This document shows positions 58,440 through 64,000 of a stretch of DNA of 64,000 bases, in pieces; the first letter of the stretch is position 1; each line of letters begins with the position of its first letter. The stretch lies in NCBI GenBank assembly GCA_026724425.1, contig JAIUCV010000008.1, positions 26,241,470-26,305,469 of the forward strand. Reading direction: 5' to 3'. The position numbers were made by a program, and so were the translations under genes. Under the pieces are notes generated by a model. It was not told the origin of the DNA. It did not search any database and saw nothing but the letters and a program-made list of their open reading frames with translations. Source of the stretch: Erythrophleum ivorense. Lineage: Eukaryota > Streptophyta > Magnoliopsida > Fabales > Fabaceae.

Positions 58440-60960
58440 TAAGGGAAAATCATCTTTATAGTAGAGGACAATCATCAGGATTTGATGAAACACAAGATAA
58501 TCGCGATTCAAGATCTTGTAACCTATTGAATGTGTTGCTGATGCTGGTTTAGTAGAGACAAGATTTCTTGATGATGCTCTGTGATACGTTAATTCTGCTC
58601 TCTAAGCTCTTGATTCTCCTATCTTAAAAGGGTTGTTTCTATGGCAATTCTCCTACGTAATTCTTCTTCAAAATCTGAATGGAGTCCTAAGTTATGAACA
58701 GAAGAAGAGGTCCCACGAGAACAAATAGCATCAATATATTGAGCTCCAGATCCTACCCCAAAAACGCGACCCTTCTTATTTTTACCACCAACAGCCTTCA
58801 ACCATAAGGCGACTTCATTATCATCATCTACATCATTTGACACTATGCCTGTTGAGTCTTGAGTAAAAGCTCTAGCATTCTTAAGCCTTAAATAATCAGC
58901 TTGTTAAAAGAAGTAAATAAATACAATTTTACAATAAGAAAAACAATGACAGTGCATCCAAAACCAAAAGTATGCACATATTTAAGCATCTTTCCTGTCA
59001 TATAGTATTAACATGAAGTGTGATCATATAATGAGGAACAAATATTTTGAAATTACAAATATATTTAGCCATTACAATCAAAGTTATCAAATATTGAAAT
59101 TACACAATTAGGTATATGAAAAAAATATATCATGTTAATAGCTACAGAGCAATTAAATAAGTAAAAAATATTAAATAAAGGATCCCATAATCCTAGTGAC
59201 AAAACGAAAAATGAAGACTCACACTATAACTAATCAGGCCTTTGGCCGTCAGTACAAGTCTAGTGATAATTAAAACAAAAAATAAATACTTACACTACAA
59301 CTATTCAGGCCTTCAACCATTGGTACAAGTCTAGTAACAATCGAAATAAAAAATAAAGACTCACACTATAGCTAGTCAGACATTCGACCATCAACACAAG
59401 TCTAGTGACAATTAAAACAAGAAATGAAGACTCACACTATAACTAGTTAGACCTCCAGCTATTAGCATAAGTCCAGTGACAATGAAAACAAAAAATGAAG
59501 ACTCACACTACAGCTAGTCAGGCCTTTGGCCATCAGCACAAGTTTAGTGACAATTAAAACAAAAAACACAAGACACACACTACAACTAATCAGGCTTCCA
59601 GCCATTAGCACAAGTTCAATAACAATTAAAATAAAAAAGACAAGACACACACTATAACTAGTCAGGTCTTCGGCCGTCAGCACAAATCCAGTGACAATGA
59701 AAATTAAAAATCAAGACTTACACTACAACTATTAAAGCTTCTAGTCGTTAGCACAAATCCAATGACAATAAAAATAAAGAATCAAGACTCACACTACAAC
59801 TAGTTAGACCTATGGCTGTAAACACAATCCCAATAAAAAAGGAAAAGATAAACATATACATACATAGACTTCAGCTGCCCTATGGTCCCAGTTGACTTGT
59901 CATAATATGTGTGCTTGAACAATTCAAACATTGTAGGTGGTCTTCCAAGCTGTAAAGTTTGTAGATATTTATTGATATAAGTTATCTCATGCATTAAATA
60001 AATAAGGATTACACTTGAATTTAAATGCTTACCAGCCTCCTCTTATGCTCAGTTAAAGGAATGCTGCCCCCTTTGTGTTGCATGCCTCCTGTGGTAAATG
60101 CTCGGTTGTTTTTAGCTATATGGCACATGGCTTTATATTCGTTTGACTCCCAATAGTGCTTTAATTAGATCATTACATTGTCTGGGATCCAATTAGGTGT
60201 GATCCCCTTTTCCAAGTCTACCCGTACTATATGCATTGTATTTAGCAATATGTCCTCACACTTTTTATTCCAGTCGCGTCTAATAACTTGGTCATATTGT
60301 GGCAGCCATTTGTACTTTTTCTGCATAAACAATAAAAAATAAAAAATGAGACAAAATGAGAAAAAAAGAATATCAACACATGATACATATATAATGATGA
60401 GATAAGATATATACCGCTCATTCATCAAACTATAATTGCCTGACCGCACGAGGTGTTACTTTCCAACTGAAACATGCATATTCAAATTTTGCTTGAATTA
60501 CAGGGAGAATATCAAGGACAATAGCAATAATAGGATTAAACCTAATCATTTAACAGCAATGATTGAAAATGTTATAATGGCACTAAGTTGTTAATTGAAT
60601 AACAAATAAAATAATATAAATTTGATGACTTACGTATGCTTGTCAGGATACAACCATGTTTGACCATCTGTGGGGTCATAGCCAAAAGGTTAGATAGGTG
60701 GCATTGATGTAGAACTAGTAGAAGGACCCTGAGGAGTGGGATTTGAGTGTTGGGAGCTAAGAGATGGTACTTGAGAGGATGATACAGGTGATGCTAAGGG
60801 TCTTCTAAATGATTCAGGCATAATTGGAGCTGATGCAGGTGTAGTGGATGTGTCTGGTGCTATAGGAGCTGGTGTAGGTGTTGAAGTTGGAGGAAAAAGT
60901 ATGGTTGAGGGTGCAGAGGTGGCGGTGCAAAGGTACTCCATCGAGCACGACCTTGCCTAG
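58440..60960 (-). pseudogene. Ptta/En/Spm second protein (TNP1-like) of CACTA element
   Basis: Minus-strand pieces in order: a start region GRGSRQGRARW (about 60,960-60,920), then a proline/serine/threonine-rich stretch (60,941-60,690). Next come PFGYDPTDGQTWLYPDKHT (about 60,690-60,630), KYKWLPQYDQVIRRDWNKKCEDIL (about 60,320-60,240), HYWESNEYKAMCHIAKNNR and LGRPPTMFELFKHTYYDK (about 59,950-59,890). It ends with a charged, coiled-coil-like end DFEEELRRRIAIETTLLR (to 58,619) and ENQELREQN. The Tyr/Trp-rich core and the RPPT-FELFKHTY block are typical of the plant transposase Ptta/En/Spm family. Introns separate the blocks. The frame shifts between the first two pieces, and stops occur in the C-terminal helix, so it is treated as decayed. 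Confidence 0.75.
59213..59830. repeat. 71-bp minisatellite inside the CACTA second gene
   Basis: About 8.5 imperfect units of 71 bases, beginning near AAGACTCACACTAYAACTA, at roughly 59,213, 59,283, 59,356, 59,427, 59,498, 59,569, 59,640, 59,713 and 59,784. Each unit carries TGACAATNAAAA. It lies between coding blocks, so presumably in an intron. The hydrophobic frame it produces at 59,462-59,683 is a by-product of the repeat. Confidence 0.88.
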
Positions 60961-61179
60961 AGCCACGACCTGATATCTACACATGTAATAACAAATCTTT
61001 AGTCAGCATAAGTTGACAAAAAATTAAATAAAAAATGTAAACAAAATAAATTCACACTAAAAAAATAGAAAATATATCATTAAAAAAAGAATAAGACTCA
61101 AGTAAATAAATTCACACTCAAAAAATAAAAATATATTATTAAAAAAAACAAACTCAATTAAATCAAACCCAACCCTAAT

Positions 61180-61234
61180 TCATGCATCATCAGCATCATC
61201 ATCATCATCAGCATCACCACCACCACCACCACCA

Positions 61235-61275
<41 letters not shown>

Positions 61276-62655
61276 TTGTTCTTCTTCTTCTTCACAAACT
61301 ATGTTAGTAGCTGACATATCTATTTCTTCATAAGAACCTCCAGTGTCTCTTAGGTTATAGAAATCATCATTCCTGACAATCGCAGATAGTATGACCTCTA
61401 ATCTATTAACCTGAAATGGCCCTATGTTTGTTTCAGACGTATGAGCATCAATTATGTTACAAGCCTTAACTTTGATTACGGCTAACCAATTAGCCTTCTG
61501 ATGGCAACTAGGATAATACGCATAATATACTTGCGTCGCTTGTTATGCAAATATAAATGGATCAAACTTGTTATACCTCTTTAATTCATAAACTTCCACA
61601 ATCCTATATTGTTTGTGCACTCTCATACCATGATTAGGTGAAAGATCATACCATTGACAATTGAATAACACTAATTGCTTCACAGGAACCCCCGTATATT
61701 CAATCTCCACAATCCCTTCTAGAATGCCATAGAAGTCATATTCTGATTATATAAAGTCAGTCCCCTTCATGCATACACCACTATTTATGGTTGATTTTCG
61801 ATGGCTCAATGAATGAATATGAAATCTGTACCTATTAACAAAGTAAACAAGCCAAGTTCTAACGTTTCTCTTTGGCCCTCGAGCAAGGTCATGTAAAAAA
61901 GGATCTAAAATATTGTTGGCTAGATTTTGAACATGTATAACATTTTTTAATATTTTTTGTGAGTTAAAGTTAGTTTGAAGACATAATTAATTTTAATGTA
62001 TTACTACTTACATGTTCTCAAAACCATGAGACAAAATTTACTTCAATTCAAGCTTCTATTTCAGCATCCACAATTTGAGGATTAGACAAAGTTAACTCAT
62101 GCACAAATAAACTGCATAACAAAGGAATGTGTTAAACATATACAAATAAGTGATGTATAACCAATATCACTTACTTGATATAAGGTTGCACTTCATCACA
62201 ATTTATTAGAACATATTTTGTGGCAGCTTTCACTTCTTGATCATTCAAGAAACGAGACTAGCATTCTTTGGCAGGCCTTCCGGGATAGTTAAAAATGGAA
62301 ATTGTAGGTAGGCTTGATTCTCCACCACCATCATTTATTGGAGGTCTCATAATTCTTGATGGCACATCATGCTCAAAGTAATGCGAGCAAAATGTTGCAA
62401 TCTCCTCAATTATATAAGCTTCACATATAAATCCTTCTACCCAAGCTTTGTTTTTGACTTTTTGCTTCAATCTTTGGAGGAACCTACATAAGAGAGGTAA
62501 ACAAGTTTTATTACCTTTCAAACATATATTCATTCTAAGCATACAGTAATAGGCTTTATTACCTTTCAAATGGATACATCCATCGATATTGAACAGGCCC
62601 CCTAACCTTTGCTTCATAGGGAAGGTGGATGGGCAGATGCTCCATTGAGTTAAAG
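61180..62655 (-). pseudogene. CACTA main transposase (TNPD-type), C-terminal part with DUF4218 and DUF4216
   Basis: The minus frame enters at 62,655 with NSMEHLPIHLPYEAK and PVQYRWMYPFER, with a clean intron 62,562-62,484. It continues FLQRLKQKVKNKAWVEGFICEAYIIEEI and FNYPGRP, which is the DUF4218 region. A segment with SRFLNDQEV and LINCDEVQPY follows after a TAG. DUF4216 is at about 61,880-61,320 (YRFHIHSLSHRKS, NSGVCMKG, EYDFYGILE, QATQVYYAYYPS). The end is a low-complexity tail of Glu, Asp and Gly encoded by GAT/GAC/GGT runs, with a TGA at 61,182-61,180. In-frame stops, including two TGA where Arg is expected (near 62,060 and 62,020), show that it is inactive. The catalytic N-terminal half is absent. 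Confidence 0.82.
61187..61300. repeat. Trinucleotide repeat coding an acidic tail
   Basis: A run of CAT, CAC and CGT/CAT units on the plus strand. On the minus strand it reads as about five Glu, a long Asp run, six Gly and another Asp-rich stretch at the C terminus of the CACTA transposase remnant. Confidence 0.85.
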
Positions 62656-64000
62656 TGTAACACCATAATGACTTAACTCCAACTAATCTCCCCTAAGGCT
62701 TGATTCCATATGATTTCCAATGAACAAGTATAAACCGTGGCATTTTCAAGTTATAAAACGAGGTTCAAATGCTCATAATTTGCCCCGTGGGTCCTGTGAA
62801 CCCATCATTCACATTTTCTACTCAAATACCATTTATATAACTTGTACATAGCCTCAAACAACCCATAAACTATGGATATGAAGCCAAAAACCAAGAAAAT
62901 GTAATTTTTCACATGAGCCCAAAAGTCAAATTTTTGGCTCTAACTTTGAAAAATCATAACTAATTCTAAAAAAATGATAATCAAGCAAAACATAGCTCTC
63001 TGGAAAGCTTTGGATGTTAACTTCACACTAAAAATAATTCCCAACCACAATCTCAGTGTTTGGGCCATTGTTGACATAAAAAAAGAGACAGAGGTCCAGC
63101 TATCCCTGGTACTGATGCAACTTGCTGTCATGAACTTCGAAAATTCGTAACTAATTTCAAAAAAATCCAATATGGGAAAACTATACCAATTTAGAAATAT
63201 ACAGATGTTAAATAGAGGGGAAAAATAAGTTTAGATCGTTTTAGTAGCCCTTGGACCTCGAAAACTGATGGAACAATAACGAAGGTCGGATGGCTTCCCT
63301 GATACTGACACAGAACTTCAGAAAGTTCATTCTCCCTCTATAGACCTCCAATTGAGGTGCTTCTAGTTGGTATAGGTCACTGTAGATATCTAGTTTATAC
63401 CCAAAAAATTTCATGACAATCGGAAAATTTTTGGTCCATGAATGATATAGATTCATTTTTAGACCTGGTTGCACAGTACAATAACCAAAATCAGAAAATT
63501 CTCCAACTTCAATAATTCATCAAATATTCCCTAGACCTATAAATATTACCCACTTTAGCTTCTCGGGAATCTCTCAACAAACTCTAGAGGCATGCCAAAT
63601 TTTATATCAAGAAGAGCTCATTTGGTCATACTTTGATGGAGCTCACAAATTTGGCAGTTTTAACACCCAAAATGGTTCAAAGGGGGTCCAAATGGCCTCC
63701 CACATGTTCTAGTACCTCTTGGATAAGTTTTAAAGTATAAAAATAGCACATATGAAATACTCAAGTAGTCCAAATTAATATATATCTCAAACTCACTATG
63801 CTACGGGCCAAAATGCACTCTTACATGTAAGCCATAAAAGGGCCAAATCCTACATTTTCATTGCTTTGGCTCTCTACATAGTTCATACATCATTCATACA
63901 TACTTTTACACTTGCTCAAATATTTACATCTCAAAAATAGTAGGTGCATATTCATTTTGGTGCCTCTTTACATCAAAAGGACTAAAATAGCTACACAACT
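62656..64000 (-). mobile_element. 3.7-kb-family LTR, minus orientation, cut by window edge
   Basis: Starts TGTAACACCATAATG at 62,656, like the solo LTR at 27,459. Bases 63,330-63,640 align with 28,140-28,440, sharing for example TATCAAGAAGAGCTCATTTG. It interrupts the CACTA transposase. The bases just before it are TAAAG (62,651-62,655), which would be the target duplication if repeated outside the window. The frames at 62,940-63,170 and 63,241-63,474 are not genes. Confidence 0.8.

Larger units (their letters stand above)
57532..62655 (-). mobile_element. CACTA (En/Spm) transposon, truncated
   Basis: The left terminus TACTATAAGAAAAATAG at 57,532 is a one-base variant of the CACTATAAGAAAA terminal inverted repeat. 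It is followed by a dense subterminal array (57,560-58,150), then a Ptta/TNP1-type gene and the C-terminal part of the main transposase, both on the minus strand. The element breaks off at 62,655, where a 3.7-kb-family LTR begins, so most of the TNPD-type transposase and the other terminus lie beyond it. Coding parts are still readable but carry stops, so this copy cannot supply transposase. Confidence 0.85.

Noticed and set aside
59462..59683. Hydrophobic minus-strand frame that looks like repeated membrane segments
   Set aside because: It is produced by the 71-bp minisatellite; the near-24-residue periodicity comes from the DNA repeat, and there is no gene context.
60690..60941. Pro/Ser/Thr-rich frame as a stand-alone cell-wall-like protein
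   Set aside because: It is followed at the right distance by the conserved Ptta-type blocks, so it is better explained as the low-complexity N-terminal part of the CACTA second protein.
1..64000. CRISPR arrays, bacterial operons or organelle genome insertions
   Set aside because: No regularly spaced identical repeats with unique spacers, no Shine-Dalgarno gene strings, and no recognised plastid or mitochondrial genes; the spliced genes and LTR elements fit a plant nuclear genome.

Overview
The window looks like nuclear DNA of a flowering plant, most likely a eudicot. It is strongly AT-rich, has spliced plant genes, and is packed with LTR retrotransposons and a CACTA DNA transposon. The species cannot be fixed from the sequence. 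Only two host genes are recognisable: one intact RNA-binding protein gene and one broken ACT-domain gene.

Layout. Bases 1 to about 32,000 are a mosaic of long (about 2.8-3.7 kb) non-coding LTRs. The main family reads TGTAATAT... to ...GTGTTACA on its own sense strand and occurs in both orientations. At least two copies are complete solo LTRs with perfect 5-bp target-site duplications (11,975-15,655 and 27,459-31,140), and two more have near-perfect ones. A second LTR type (21,662-24,474, perfect AATGA duplication) is inserted inside one of them. From 32,050 to 34,390 there are two Ty1/copia remnants. An AT-rich stretch leads to the RZ-1-like gene at 36,114-40,810 (+). It encodes a 281-aa protein with RRM, CCHC zinc knuckle and RGG/RY-rich tail in three exons, with a 3.7-kb first intron. 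An AT-rich intergenic stretch follows (41,060-45,600).

On the minus strand at 45,667-55,351 lies an ACR9/ACR10-type ACT-domain gene. It carries a stop at codon 13, at least three single-base frameshifts and a damaged exon 2. A chromodomain-type Ty3/gypsy element (Reina-like; 47,502-53,315; TSD CATCC) sits in its largest intron. From 57,532 on there is a CACTA element with a palindromic GACGGA-type subterminal array, a Ptta/TNP1-like gene remnant, and the DUF4216/DUF4218 end of the main transposase on the minus strand. It is cut off at 62,656 by another copy of the 3.7-kb LTR family, which runs out of the window.

How it fits together: RZ-1-type proteins act in nuclear RNA processing and ACR9/ACR10-type proteins are regulatory ACT-domain proteins. 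Nothing here suggests that the two genes work together. The dominant story is transposon nesting, solo-LTR formation and decay around a small gene island. I found no convincing evidence for a new multi-gene system.
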